Below are positions 16,446 to 25,162 of a stretch of 64,000 bases of DNA, in pieces. Positions within the stretch are counted from its first letter, which is position 1, and each line of letters begins with the position of its first letter. The stretch comes from Rhodospirillaceae bacterium (GTDB taxonomy: Bacteria; Pseudomonadota; Alphaproteobacteria; Rhodospirillales; Rhodospirillaceae). The stretch covers positions 1 to 64,000 of the forward strand of contig JABJAH010000006.1 of the NCBI GenBank assembly GCA_018666155.1. Reading direction: 5' to 3'. Under the pieces are notes generated by a model. That model was not told where the DNA came from. It made no database searches and was given only the letters and a program-made list of their open reading frames with translations. The translations under genes were made by a program, and so were the position numbers.

Positions 16446-17177
16446 ATGAACCCAACACTCTCCCATAATTTGTCGCGGTGTTTTCCGTCGGCCGATATTC
16501 CATGGCATGACCTAGGTGATGAATGGCCCGGTGCATGTGATGGAAAGGTGCTGCGCGCGTTAGACGATGGATCGGTGCGCAGCGCCATTGTTCGTCTTCA
16601 TGCGGGACAAGCCAGCGTGGCTGTTGATGCCGCGCCGGCGACTGTACAGGGCTTCGTGTTGTCCGGGTCGATTGTGCTCGGAGAAAAAGCGCTTAATGAA
16701 GGCGGCTTCTTTGTCGTGCCGACCGGTGCGCCATTGCCAAGCGTCGCGACAGAGTCCGGTGCTGAACTGGTCGTTATTTTTGATGACCCTAAAACTGCAA
16801 AAGCCAGTACCGCGGAGCCGGTGGTTCTGGTGTCGGCATATGACGACGTCGACCCCATCGTTCCTGTTATTGATGGCGTACGTTTGGAAGGTTTTGCCCG
16901 TCGTGTGTTGTGGGAAAATCCTGAAACTGGAGCCGACACGCGATTGTTAACGGTCCCGGGCGGCTTTGAAGGGAAAGGCCCCAATTGGCATCCGGTCCAC
17001 GAGGAGATTTTCTGCCTCGAGGGCGATATCGGACCGGACGACACCCGCCTCATGGTGCCGGGCACCTATTTGCATAACCCTGCCTATGGCGTACATGGCT
17101 ACCACGAACATTCTAAAGGGGGCGCGACAATCCTCGAATGGCATGATGGCCTGTGGGAGATAAATTTCACGTCTTGA
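16446..17177 (+). CDS. Bicupin protein
   Basis: A 243-residue cytoplasmic protein with two cupin barrels. The first (about 40-110) is VQGFVLSGSIVLGEKALNEGG and VPTGAPLP. The second (about 160-240) is PNWHPVHEEIFCLEGDIG and GTYLHNPAYGVHGYHEHS, giving an HxxxxEE...H arrangement that could bind a metal. This is the DUF4437-like two-barrel form. It lies 10 nt after the amine oxidase gene, so it is most likely in the same operon. A direct role in handling the oxidation product is possible but unproven. It shares length (243 aa) and layout with the next gene. Confidence 0.75.
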   Translation: MNPTLSHNLSRCFPSADIPWHDLGDEWPGACDGKVLRALDDGSVRSAIVRLHAGQASVAVDAAPATVQGFVLSGSIVLGEKALNEGGFFVVPTGAPLPSVATESGAELVVIFDDPKTAKASTAEPVVLVSAYDDVDPIVPVIDGVRLEGFARRVLWENPETGADTRLLTVPGGFEGKGPNWHPVHEEIFCLEGDIGPDDTRLMVPGTYLHNPAYGVHGYHEHSKGGATILEWHDGLWEINFTS

Positions 17178-17256
17178 GCGCGGGGTAAGTTGGACTAGTG
17201 CCAGGCGTGGGTGCGGGACATACTAGACACTTGTTGAAATTCCTGGTGGTTTAGTC

Positions 17257-17988
17257 ATGCGTGATCCCGTTCCCTTTCTTGATACCAATGCTATGCCTTG
17301 GGCAAAGCCTGGACCGCCGGGCATTTACTCCAAGCTGCTCAGTCGTGATCCGGAAACTGGTGAGCGCACGGCGTTGAACCGGTTGCTACCGGAAGAGGGG
17401 ATGAACCCGCCCGGTGCCGCTCATTACCATCACACCACCGAGGAGTTGTTGATCGTAAAAGGCCGTATGTCTTTCGATAGTAAAGTGTGGCTAACACCCC
17501 AGTCCTATTGTTTTCACCCGCCGGAGACGGTGCATGGTTTTAAGAGCGCGGTTCCCGAAGAGTCGTGGTTCTTATCTCGCGTCGGCCGTGAATTGGATTT
17601 TAATTTCGTCGAAGAGCCGAAGCAGCTCTCGCCCTATTACGTCAGCGAATCACCGCCGGTGCGGTCGGTTGCCTATCATGCTGATCCAGCCGGTGAATCC
17701 TGGGAGCCAGTGAACAAGGCGTCCTGCTTTACCCTTAGTCTTGACCCAGAGACGGGCGAAGGATCGGTGCTGCTAAAGACCGAAGCCGGCTGGTCGTCCG
17801 GAAAAGACGGCGAGCCGCTACCTCGGTTTGAAGAGATGTACGTTCTTGACGGGTCGTTGAGCTGTTCCGACGGCCAAACCTACGGCCAGGGTTGTTACAG
17901 CTTTGAATCACCGGGCACTAAGCGCCGTACCCTAACGTGCGATGGGTCGGCGACAATCTATTTTACGATTGGGCCGCCCGCACACTAA
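17257..17988 (+). CDS. Bicupin protein
   Basis: A 243-residue two-barrel cupin of the same type and exact length as its upstream neighbour. Barrel one has GAAHYHHTTEELLIVKGRMSF and CFHPPETVHGF, a full HxH...E...H metal-binding set (about 50-95). Barrel two has PRFEEMYVLDGSLSCSDG and YGQGCYSFESPGTK but lacks His, so it is likely structural. The conserved positions in barrel one versus barrel two in its neighbour suggest the two paralogues keep opposite active barrels. It is convergent with the DUF6491-like gene, 11 nt away, with no visible terminator. Confidence 0.8.
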   Translation: MRDPVPFLDTNAMPWAKPGPPGIYSKLLSRDPETGERTALNRLLPEEGMNPPGAAHYHHTTEELLIVKGRMSFDSKVWLTPQSYCFHPPETVHGFKSAVPEESWFLSRVGRELDFNFVEEPKQLSPYYVSESPPVRSVAYHADPAGESWEPVNKASCFTLSLDPETGEGSVLLKTEAGWSSGKDGEPLPRFEEMYVLDGSLSCSDGQTYGQGCYSFESPGTKRRTLTCDGSATIYFTIGPPAH

Positions 17989-17999
17989 CGAGGGAGTTC

Positions 18000-18371
18000 T
18001 TAGCTCTTTGTTCTAAGGGCCTTGGCTTCTTCTTCCGTAATATCGACGATTTTATCGATCATGCAAAAGCTGCCGGATCGCAACACCCGCAAAGTATCTT
18101 GGATGCAGAGCTTGTTGATCGATGTCGAATGACTAAAGCCGCCTTCGATCTTGAGACCGCTACACCGATTGCGCAAGTCGATGCGCTTGTAGGTGTTACC
18201 TTTCATCTCGACCAATATAGTTTTGTTGTCGATGACCGGAGTCTGATCGACGTACTGCAAGCGGATGCACTGCTGAGTCTTTTCTTCACCGCCTTCGGTT
18301 TCTGCCAGCGCAGATGTAGCGGCTGCTGCAGCAATTAGGGTGAAGGGAAGAGCTAGAATAAAAGCTTTCAC
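18000..18371 (-). CDS. Secreted DUF6491-like protein (copy 2)
   Basis: A 123-residue protein with a Sec signal peptide (about 1-23, ending SALA). It starts at GTG, preceded by CAGGAG. The mature part has four Cys in positions matched by the upstream paralogue: QQCIRL, NRCSGLKI, NKLCIQDTLRVL and SFCMIDKI. The ends are also shared (ITEEEAKALRTK). This pattern fits the DUF6491 group of small periplasmic or lipoprotein-like beta proteins of unknown role. The four Cys probably form two disulfides. It lies 50 nt downstream of its paralogue, the second gene of a tandem duplication. Confidence 0.75.
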   Translation of the reverse strand: MKAFILALPFTLIAAAAATSALAETEGGEEKTQQCIRLQYVDQTPVIDNKTILVEMKGNTYKRIDLRNRCSGLKIEGGFSHSTSINKLCIQDTLRVLRSGSFCMIDKIVDITEEEAKALRTKS

Positions 18372-18421
18372 GGGAAACTCCTGAAAATTTGGGTGCGAGA
18401 TATTGGTTTATCCAATCGCGA

Positions 18422-18829
18422 CTATTTCTTTTTCATTAGTGCTTTCGCATCTTCTTCCGAAATAGCTGTAATTTGTGACAAGCCGCACCTGGCACCGCCG
18501 GTGCCGAGAACGCGGATGATATCCCCTTTGCAAAGCTGAGTCAGGGACGTCGAATAGCTGAAGCTGTCTTCGATTTTTAATCCGATGCACCGGCTTGCTG
18601 TTTCCATTTTGCGCCAGCCGTCTTGCCCGCGCATTTCGACCACGATGGTTTGGTTGTCGACGGCTTTGGTGCGCTTGATCCGGCTCAGCGGAATGCATTG
18701 ATCGACTTCGCCGATGGCTGGAACATTGCCTTGGGCCAGCGATGGCGATGTACCCGCTAGCATTGCGACGGTCGCCATGGCAACGGCGGCGCTGGTGAGC
18801 CCAAAACTACGGAGAATGCGTCGAGACAT
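18422..18829 (-). CDS. Secreted DUF6491-like protein (copy 1)
   Basis: A 135-residue protein, paralogue of the gene just downstream. It has a signal peptide (about 1-32, ending PSLA-Q) and AAGGAT before the ATG. Shared blocks are DQCIPLSRIKRTKAVDNQTIVVEM, ASRCIGLKIEDSFSYSTSL, TQLCKGDIIRVLGTGGARCGLSQITAI and SEEDAKALMKK. Four Cys line up with those of copy 2. Function is unknown. The upstream 222 bases are gene-free and should hold the promoter of this pair and that of the divergent TPR gene. Confidence 0.75.
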   Translation of the reverse strand: MSRRILRSFGLTSAAVAMATVAMLAGTSPSLAQGNVPAIGEVDQCIPLSRIKRTKAVDNQTIVVEMRGQDGWRKMETASRCIGLKIEDSFSYSTSLTQLCKGDIIRVLGTGGARCGLSQITAISEEDAKALMKKK

Positions 18830-19051
18830 TGTCTAATCCTTTGATTGAAGCGAATCGCCCATTTGTTGGGAGTGTATGATGGGTGCCAATTAAGGCAAAA
18901 CTTTGAAGCATTTGCGCTGCTGAACCTCATACAACGCCTGGCGTTCGTCCCGGGTTGCCGGTGAATACCGTATTGCTGCTATGCGAATTTTCATGTTGTG
19001 ATGCGGTGAGCCGTATTTATTGTCTGATCTCTGCCCCAGAAGGAGAGAGCC

Positions 19052-20872
19052 ATGCTGACACCCCAGAGAATTTCCATCGCCCTGTTCACAATCCTGTTAG
19101 CGACGGGGCTGGTGGGGCTGCGTTTCGATTCAGCAGAGCCTGCGGCTCCAGCTCCAGACAAGATGGCGGAACTGTTCAGTCCTGCCACCGTTGGTGGCGC
19201 GATGTGTGGCCCAGCCGGTCAGCAGGGTCCCAATCTTCTCAGGCAAGTTCTGGCCGCTGCCGCTATGAGTCAGGCCGAGGCGGCAACAGAGGCAACACAA
19301 AAGGTGGGTCTGCCACCGCTCTATACTGACCTAGGAACGGCAACCTACGCTGCGACATCAGAATCGCCATTGGCGCAGTCCTATTTTGACCAGGGCCTCC
19401 GCTTCGCCTACGCCTTCAATCATGCCGAGGCGGTGCGTTCTTTCCAGGCGGCGCAAGAGCTCGATTCTAACTGTGCCCTCTGCGCTTGGGGTGAAGCCTA
19501 TGCTCTTGGGCCCAATATTAATTTGCCGATGACGCCAGCTGTCTTGGAGCAAGCGTTAGCGGCTGTGGTGCGGGCGCAAGCCAGCAGTGACGCAGTCTCG
19601 CCAAGGGAGCAGGCGCTCATCGCCGCGTTGGCGACACGTTACGGTGATGACGCTGCGCGCCGTCCGGCCCCCTACAACACCGCGTTTGCGACAGCGATGC
19701 TGGCCGTACAAGCACGATATCCGGATGACCATGGCATCGCATTGATCACCGCTGATGCGATCATGAATGAAACACCTTGGGTTTACTGGGAGTCCGACGG
19801 TCGAACGCCGGCGGGCCGGATTGGCACCGCTGTGGCGCTGGTCGAGCAGGTGCTGGCAGACAACCCCAGTCACCCCAGTGCGATACACCTCTATATCCAT
19901 CTGCTTGAAGCATCTGTGATGCCGACTAAAGTTGAGCCCTATGCTGAGATCATGGAAGGCCTGATGCCCGGCGCTGGCCACATGGTTCATATGCCGTCCC
20001 ATATTTATTATCGCATCGGTCGTTATCTCGATTCTCTCGAAATCAATGTTGAGGCGGTCGCTGTTGATGAGGCCTATTTCCAACGGCCCGAAGCGATTGG
20101 CGGCGGGATGTATCAATTCGGCTACTATCCCCACAACGTGCACTTTGTTTTGGTCTCGGCGTATATGGCCGGCGACCATGATCGAAGCTTGGAGTATGCA
20201 ACCAAGCTTGATGCCCTGATTCCGATGGCGATGGCCAAGGCTGCGCCGGGGGTGCAACCGGTTAAGGTGTCGCCTCTGTTTATCTATGCTGAACTCGGTA
20301 CCCAAGACCAAGTGATGTCATTGCCCGACCCAGGTGCCGAGGCTCCTTACGTCCAAGCCATGTGGCACTATGCCCGGGCCATATCCTTTGTAAAAAATGA
20401 TCAACCAGATGCTGCTCTTGCTGAAGTCGACGCGATCGCCGCGCTCAATGACAGCGCAAATTTCCGCGGCTTGGTTGGTAATGGTGTGCCGGCCCCTACG
20501 TTGTTGTCGATTGCACAGCAGGTGGTGTTAGGCCGCATCGCTCAATCCGGCGGTGATGTCGACGCGGCTGTTGGTCACTTTGAGGCCGCTGTGTCCCTGC
20601 AAGACACGGTCAATTATATGGAGCCACCCTATTGGTATTATCCGGTGCGCCAGTCACTGGGCGCGGCATATTTGGCGGCGGGACGCGCCGACGATGCCGA
20701 GCGTGCCTTAAAGGCGAGTCTTATTGATGCGCCCAACAATGGATTGGCTTTGTTTGGTCTTGCAGAGGTTTACAAGGCTAAGGGCGATTCTGTTGCCGCC
20801 AAGTATACCGAAGACTTACTCAGCAACGCCTGGGCGGGTGAACGCACAAATTTGGATCTCAGTAAACTTTAG
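19052..20872 (+). CDS. Exported TPR-repeat protein
   Basis: A 606-residue protein with an N-terminal hydrophobic signal/anchor (about 8-23) and a strong AAGGAGAG ribosome site. After a linker the repeats begin: SYFDQGLRFAYAFNHAEAVRSFQAAQELD with the C-x-x-C pair NCALCAWGEAYALGPNINLPM. This block is typical of a bacterial TPR family in which CALCxWGxA follows the first repeat. Further repeats run to VRQSLGAAYLAAGRADDAERALKASL and FGLAEVYKAKGD. The middle contains HPSAIHLYIHLLEAS and HMPSHIYYRIGRY, conserved His/Tyr segments that may bind a ligand or metal. Role unknown; it is convergent with the propeller gene 12 nt away. Confidence 0.85.
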   Translation: MLTPQRISIALFTILLATGLVGLRFDSAEPAAPAPDKMAELFSPATVGGAMCGPAGQQGPNLLRQVLAAAAMSQAEAATEATQKVGLPPLYTDLGTATYAATSESPLAQSYFDQGLRFAYAFNHAEAVRSFQAAQELDSNCALCAWGEAYALGPNINLPMTPAVLEQALAAVVRAQASSDAVSPREQALIAALATRYGDDAARRPAPYNTAFATAMLAVQARYPDDHGIALITADAIMNETPWVYWESDGRTPAGRIGTAVALVEQVLADNPSHPSAIHLYIHLLEASVMPTKVEPYAEIMEGLMPGAGHMVHMPSHIYYRIGRYLDSLEINVEAVAVDEAYFQRPEAIGGGMYQFGYYPHNVHFVLVSAYMAGDHDRSLEYATKLDALIPMAMAKAAPGVQPVKVSPLFIYAELGTQDQVMSLPDPGAEAPYVQAMWHYARAISFVKNDQPDAALAEVDAIAALNDSANFRGLVGNGVPAPTLLSIAQQVVLGRIAQSGGDVDAAVGHFEAAVSLQDTVNYMEPPYWYYPVRQSLGAAYLAAGRADDAERALKASLIDAPNNGLALFGLAEVYKAKGDSVAAKYTEDLLSNAWAGERTNLDLSKL

Positions 20873-20884
20873 GGGCGCGCGAGG

Positions 20885-21964
20885 CTAGGCCGTCCAACGC
20901 TCCCATTTGGTGATGTCACCGGTGCTGACGGCCAAACCGATTTGGTGCGTGCTGCTGAGTTCACTACCGCCTTCGCTGTCTCGCTCGTTTGAGCCGATGT
21001 AGTAAAGGCGCAAGCTGCCATCACCCATGGGCACAACCCACGGGCAACCGAGGCGGAAGTCCCAAAGACCGGACCCTTTCGGCGATTGCTGAATAATCGA
21101 TCCATTGTCGTTGGGTCCGTCGACGCGCTCCCAGGTGATGCCGTCGTCGGACACGGCAAGACCGATCTGGCGGTTAACCTCAGGGTTGGTGCCGACGTCC
21201 TGGCAGCCTTCATAGAACAAGGCCCACTGTCCGTTGATCTTGATGATCTGTCGCGTGGCAAGACCGTAGTCGTCGAACCGGCCTTTCGGGCCGCGCCCCA
21301 GCAACGGGCCACGCTTGTCCCAGCGCAGACCATCCTCTGATTCTGCCCAAGCCATGACGTAGCCTTCATTGGGGTCGAGCGTATGGTAGTAAAGCCGCCA
21401 ACTGCCGTCGTCCCAGCGGATGACCTGTGGCCAGGCCGCCATGAACGCGTCGAACTCGCCCGGTTTGCCGTGGTTCAAAAGCGCGCCGTTGTAGGGCCCT
21501 TCAATTCGAGTCCAGTGAATACCATCGCGTGAAACGGCGGCGCCCGACCGCATGGGAAAACCTTTGACGTCAAAGCCGCGGATGTTGTTGACGGTCTGAT
21601 CGCCACCGAAGTACCACATCCAATACAAACCGTTGTCGTAATGAACATCGTTGACGCCGATATGAGACGAATCAAAGCGCTTTGGATCGGGATGCGGATC
21701 GAGCACGGAACCCATCACGCCGGGGCCGGCCACCCGCTCCCAATTGATGCCGTCAGGTGATGTCGCTAAGCCAACACGGCCGGTGGGCAAGCCGATCATG
21801 CGGTCAAAGGTTTTATCGCGCCCGTAATACCACATGCGCCACGAGCCATCGTTTAGGCGCATAACCTTCGGGCACGAAACCCGCTCAGAATCCCACCAGC
21901 CTTCGGGCCCGGGTCCAAAAATAAGACCGGGTCCGCTGGGGCGCTTAGGGTTTGACGTGCTCAT
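20885..21964 (-). CDS. Five-bladed beta-propeller glycosidase-like protein (GH43/GH32 superfamily)
   Basis: A 359-residue protein without a signal peptide. It has repeated blades each carrying SxDGIxWERVxGP: LATSPDGINWERVAGP, AVSRDGIHWTRIEGP, AESEDGLRWDKRGP and AVSDDGITWERVDGP, interleaved with GSWRMWYYGRD, YWMWYFGGD, GSWRLYYHTLD and GSLRLYYIGSN. This is the arabinanase/levansucrase/invertase fold seen in GH43 and GH32 and in many uncharacterised relatives. Catalytic acids cannot be assigned from sequence alone. AAAGGACG precedes the ATG. It is 22 nt downstream of the alpha/beta hydrolase gene on the same strand, so the two may be an operon. Confidence 0.8.
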   Translation of the reverse strand: MSTSNPKRPSGPGLIFGPGPEGWWDSERVSCPKVMRLNDGSWRMWYYGRDKTFDRMIGLPTGRVGLATSPDGINWERVAGPGVMGSVLDPHPDPKRFDSSHIGVNDVHYDNGLYWMWYFGGDQTVNNIRGFDVKGFPMRSGAAVSRDGIHWTRIEGPYNGALLNHGKPGEFDAFMAAWPQVIRWDDGSWRLYYHTLDPNEGYVMAWAESEDGLRWDKRGPLLGRGPKGRFDDYGLATRQIIKINGQWALFYEGCQDVGTNPEVNRQIGLAVSDDGITWERVDGPNDNGSIIQQSPKGSGLWDFRLGCPWVVPMGDGSLRLYYIGSNERDSEGGSELSSTHQIGLAVSTGDITKWERWTA

Positions 21965-21986
21965 GGGGGCGTCCTTTAGGTTTAGT

Positions 21987-22817
21987 TTAAGGCTTATCGA
22001 AGAAAGCGGTCGCCGCTGCGACTTTTACTTCGGGACCACGGCCGACCACAATCATGTCGGCGAGGTCCGACAACACCGACATTTCCTTCGTGCCCTTGAT
22101 GAGGTGTGGGGGGTCACTCTCTCCCGCCATGATCAGCGCCGGTACTTTGATTTGTGGCATGCGTTCTCGCGCTGGGTAGCGAAACGCGGCCAGGTACGCT
22201 TTGTGATAAGTGGTTAGCCCCTTCAACACATCGACGGTGTGGGCATGCAGGTGTTCCGGTGTACGCCCTGGATTGCCGAGGATGTGATCCGCATCACGCA
22301 TGAAGTAGGGAAAGAAAAAAGCCTGGTCGCGGACAAAATTCAACGCCCATGACAGGTGCCCACCGTGATCGTCAGGGGAGATGGCCGGCGCGTAGTTTTC
22401 TAGAATTTGAGCTTTGAGGTCCGGCTCATATTCGACCAGACCATCGATGACCACGCGGCGCACCCGATCAGGATGGCGCACAGCCATTTCACAACCGGTT
22501 CGGCCACCGGTGTGGCTGCCATAAAAATCCACCTGATCCAGACCGAGCTTGTCGAGCAACCGGACGACACTGTCGGCAAAATAAGTGATGTCGGGCTCGT
22601 CGGGTGATGGCGCGGCCGAATCTCCGTTGCCCAAAGTATCTGGCGCGATGACCCGCCGGGTCTCACCAAACAGGCGAATGATTGGTTCCATGCCGCGGGC
22701 CGATGCGGGGGAAGGGTGGGCGACATACACGGGGAGATGGCTACTATCGTCTTCGCCGCATGTGCGGATATGCACAAGGCCTTCTTCCAGCCGAATAAAT
22801 GCCCGATCAATATCCAA
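21987..22817 (-). CDS. Alpha/beta-hydrolase-fold protein with degenerate catalytic residues
   Basis: A 276-residue protein with the alpha/beta-hydrolase order: AHPSPASARG, RRVIAPDTLGNGDSAAP, VRLLDKLGLDQVDFYGSHTGGRTGCEMAVRHPDRVRRVVIDG, and VPALIMAGESDPPH. At the nucleophile elbow (about 95-102) the usual G-x-S-x-G reads G-S-H-T-G, so His replaces Ser. The region where the catalytic His should lie (VVGRGPEVKVAAATAFF) has none. It may therefore be non-hydrolytic or use another chemistry; G-x-H-T-G elbows do recur in some hydrolase-like proteins. The start is TTG; no ATG lies nearby and the ribosome site is weak. The propeller gene follows 22 nt downstream. Confidence 0.8.
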   Translation of the reverse strand: MDIDRAFIRLEEGLVHIRTCGEDDSSHLPVYVAHPSPASARGMEPIIRLFGETRRVIAPDTLGNGDSAAPSPDEPDITYFADSVVRLLDKLGLDQVDFYGSHTGGRTGCEMAVRHPDRVRRVVIDGLVEYEPDLKAQILENYAPAISPDDHGGHLSWALNFVRDQAFFFPYFMRDADHILGNPGRTPEHLHAHTVDVLKGLTTYHKAYLAAFRYPARERMPQIKVPALIMAGESDPPHLIKGTKEMSVLSDLADMIVVGRGPEVKVAAATAFFDKP

Positions 22818-22931
22818 AACTCTGACTCACTTCTAGCTGCATCCATTTGTGCGGATTAATTGAACCATCTTTCTATCCAGTACAGAATAGGGCTTGGGGA
22901 TAGCCAACCACAATGCGGTAGGGGGCGCAGG

Positions 22932-23498
22932 TTGGAAAACGATAGTCTGATAGAGACTGAATCATGTCGTGCGTTTTATGCGCATTGGAATGCACTTCGG
23001 GTCGGAGATGCAATGCCGCACACGCGCGAGTTCCTGGATCTAGCGGATCCAACACTTATCCTCTTCACCACTATTTTGGAGGTCACCGAAAGCGGGTCGA
23101 TCATACGTTTTATGGGGACGGCGTTGGTTGAGCTTTGGGGAAGTGACCATACCAACACTATTTTCGGCGCCGGGCTTCCAGAGCCAGCGATAGACACGTT
23201 GCGAGCGAATTGCGATTTCATAGCAACACACCCCTGCGGCATGGCTGAATTGGCTGAATTTACCAACCCCAGCGGGCGGCCCTTTTTCATGGAAAGCATC
23301 ATGCTGCCGCTCGCCGTTGACGAGGGTCGACCACTGCGCCTTTGTTCTTTCAGCCATTCTTTAGACGAGGTCGATGCGTATGAGGATAAAGGGTCGAAGT
23401 ATAGAACGAAGCGCAGGGTTGGTTGGATGGATGTGGGTTCTGGGGTTCCGCTCAGCGGGCCGCTGGAGACCAATCTAGGCGCTGGCTCAGTCGGATAG
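22932..23498 (+). CDS. PAS-domain protein (PAS_5 type)
   Basis: A 188-residue protein resembling the stand-alone PAS_5 proteins common in Rhodospirillales. Visible pattern: CRAFYAHWNALRVGDAMPHTREFLDLADPT, then FTTILEVTESGSIIRFMGTALVELWGSDHT and a C-terminal sheet with FMESIMLPLAVDEGRPLRLCSFSH. These proteins have no output domain and no assigned function; the fold suggests small-molecule or redox sensing. I place the start at TTG 22932, close to the domain edge, after GGGGGCGCAGG; an upstream TTG at 22860 is also open. Its last 12 nt overlap the convergent solute-binding-protein gene. Confidence 0.7.
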   Translation: MENDSLIETESCRAFYAHWNALRVGDAMPHTREFLDLADPTLILFTTILEVTESGSIIRFMGTALVELWGSDHTNTIFGAGLPEPAIDTLRANCDFIATHPCGMAELAEFTNPSGRPFFMESIMLPLAVDEGRPLRLCSFSHSLDEVDAYEDKGSKYRTKRRVGWMDVGSGVPLSGPLETNLGAGSVG

Positions 23499-25004
23499 GA
23501 CGATGTCCTCGACCCGGACTGTGTCGGCCCCAGACCAATAGGTTTTCACACGCGGGCCTAGGCCCTCAAAGGAAACGCTTTGCCACAGGAAAATGCCGGG
23601 CGGTTGTTCATATTCATGGCGCAGCACATCACGGGTCAATCGTTTCCGATTCCCCGGTGTTGATGCGGCAATGGCCTTGTCAATCAACGGCATAATTGTT
23701 GGGTCGCAGTGGTAGGGGTGAGTCCAAGAACACGACCGGGTGCGATAGGCGGCCAACGGATCGAAGGTGTAGGTCACCATCGCAAAACCCAAGCTCGGCC
23801 ACCCGCCGTTATACATGTAATCAAAATAGTTCGGCAGGCGGGTTGCCCGAATTTCCATCCGTACGCCGACCTGAGACAGATCAGAGGCTATCTGCTGGTA
23901 CCAGTCTTGCGAGTTTGCGGCGCCACCGGGAACTAAAAGTATGGGGAGGTCAAACCCATCCGGATATCCCGCTTCGGTAATGAGTTGGCGCGCTCGCTCC
24001 ACGTCGTAGGCATAAGGTTCGAGATCGTCGTTATATCCGTATGACATGGTGTGAGCGATCTGGCTGGCGGGCTTGACCGCGCCATCCATGAAGACGTCGA
24101 TCATGCGCTGTTTGTTGACCGCGTGGTTGAGGGCGCGCCTCACTCTCGCGTCTTGCAGTGGGCTTTCTTTAACAGTGACGAATGCGAGAAAATGAACCCC
24201 CGGTTCGTTCCGCACCCATATGCGTCCACCAGCGGCCTCAACGGGGCCGGCATCATCTGGCGCAAGACCAAATGCGACGTCGATTGATCCAGAAATGACA
24301 CCTTGTCGCCGGGACGCGCCGTCGGAGAGTTGAATAATTTCCAGCGCAGATTCCTTTGGCGCGCGCCACGAGTCAGAATAGGCCGTGAAGCTGATTTTGC
24401 TCTCGCCCCATTCCGTCGCCGCAAAGGGGCCGGTCCCCACGGGTGCGAGAGCGAACTCATCTAATCCCAATTCGGCCAGCGCCTTAGGAGCAGGGATACG
24501 CAGAGCCCTCATGTACTGGGCGAAAAGGACGTCTGGCTTTTGTGTTGAGATAGCGACGACGTGGCTGCTGCGGGCCGTCGCACCGGTGACCGTTAAGCGT
24601 CTGAGGGTCGTACCCAGCGACGTGCTTGCGGCGGGTCCAGACATGAGCGTTTCTATAACGGCGACAACCGCGTCGGCATCAAACACCTCGCCGTTTGAGA
24701 AGGCGACACCCTTGCGCAGATAAAAGAGCCAGGTCGTTGGAGATTCCTGTTCCCATCGTTCGGCGAGCGCTGGCTTCGTGTCGCCGTTCTCGTCGATCCA
24801 GGTCAACGCATCAAAAACCGTCGTTAAGGGAATCCCGGTGGGAATATTAAATGACCCAAAAGGGGTTCCAAGACTGGTTGGAAGGTTCTGCAAACCAATG
24901 CGGATCGTGTCGGCGTTGGCGGCGCTGAGACTCGCAAAATACCCGAGCGCAATGACGCAGATTGTCCGGACGAGTTTAAGGACGCCGCTTGTTCGATTAA
25001 TCAT
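23487..25004 (-). CDS. Family 5 ABC solute-binding protein (peptide/nickel type), orphan
   Basis: A 505-residue periplasmic protein with a signal peptide (about 1-31, ending ANA-DT). SBP_bac_5 features in order: PLTTVFDALTWIDENGDTKPALAERWE, TTWLFYLRKGVAFSNGEVFDADAVV, APVGTGPFAATEWGES, DARVRRALNHAVNKQRMI, and EAGYPDGFDLPILL. The family delivers oligopeptides, opines, nickel chelates or similar ligands to inner-membrane ABC permeases. No permease or ATPase genes are nearby, so it either serves a distant transporter or works with the adjacent TonB receptor gene, which is divergent with a 158-nt gap. Confidence 0.9.
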   Translation of the reverse strand: MINRTSGVLKLVRTICVIALGYFASLSAANADTIRIGLQNLPTSLGTPFGSFNIPTGIPLTTVFDALTWIDENGDTKPALAERWEQESPTTWLFYLRKGVAFSNGEVFDADAVVAVIETLMSGPAASTSLGTTLRRLTVTGATARSSHVVAISTQKPDVLFAQYMRALRIPAPKALAELGLDEFALAPVGTGPFAATEWGESKISFTAYSDSWRAPKESALEIIQLSDGASRRQGVISGSIDVAFGLAPDDAGPVEAAGGRIWVRNEPGVHFLAFVTVKESPLQDARVRRALNHAVNKQRMIDVFMDGAVKPASQIAHTMSYGYNDDLEPYAYDVERARQLITEAGYPDGFDLPILLVPGGAANSQDWYQQIASDLSQVGVRMEIRATRLPNYFDYMYNGGWPSLGFAMVTYTFDPLAAYRTRSCSWTHPYHCDPTIMPLIDKAIAASTPGNRKRLTRDVLRHEYEQPPGIFLWQSVSFEGLGPRVKTYWSGADTVRVEDIVLSD

Positions 25005-25162
25005 GACAAAACTCTAACGCCACGGCGGACGCGATCAAAGCGATCAAATCTTGGATTCCCTGTCGATAGCCCTCATTCACCTCTATTCTTTATTGCGTTC
25101 ATGGTTTACCCAGCCTCCGTCTATTAGACTCAATCAAAAATTAGCCCGTCCTGGACTCATTG

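Noticed and set aside
19556..20311. A 251-codon minus-strand open frame
   Set aside because: Antisense to the well-supported TPR gene; no domain is seen.
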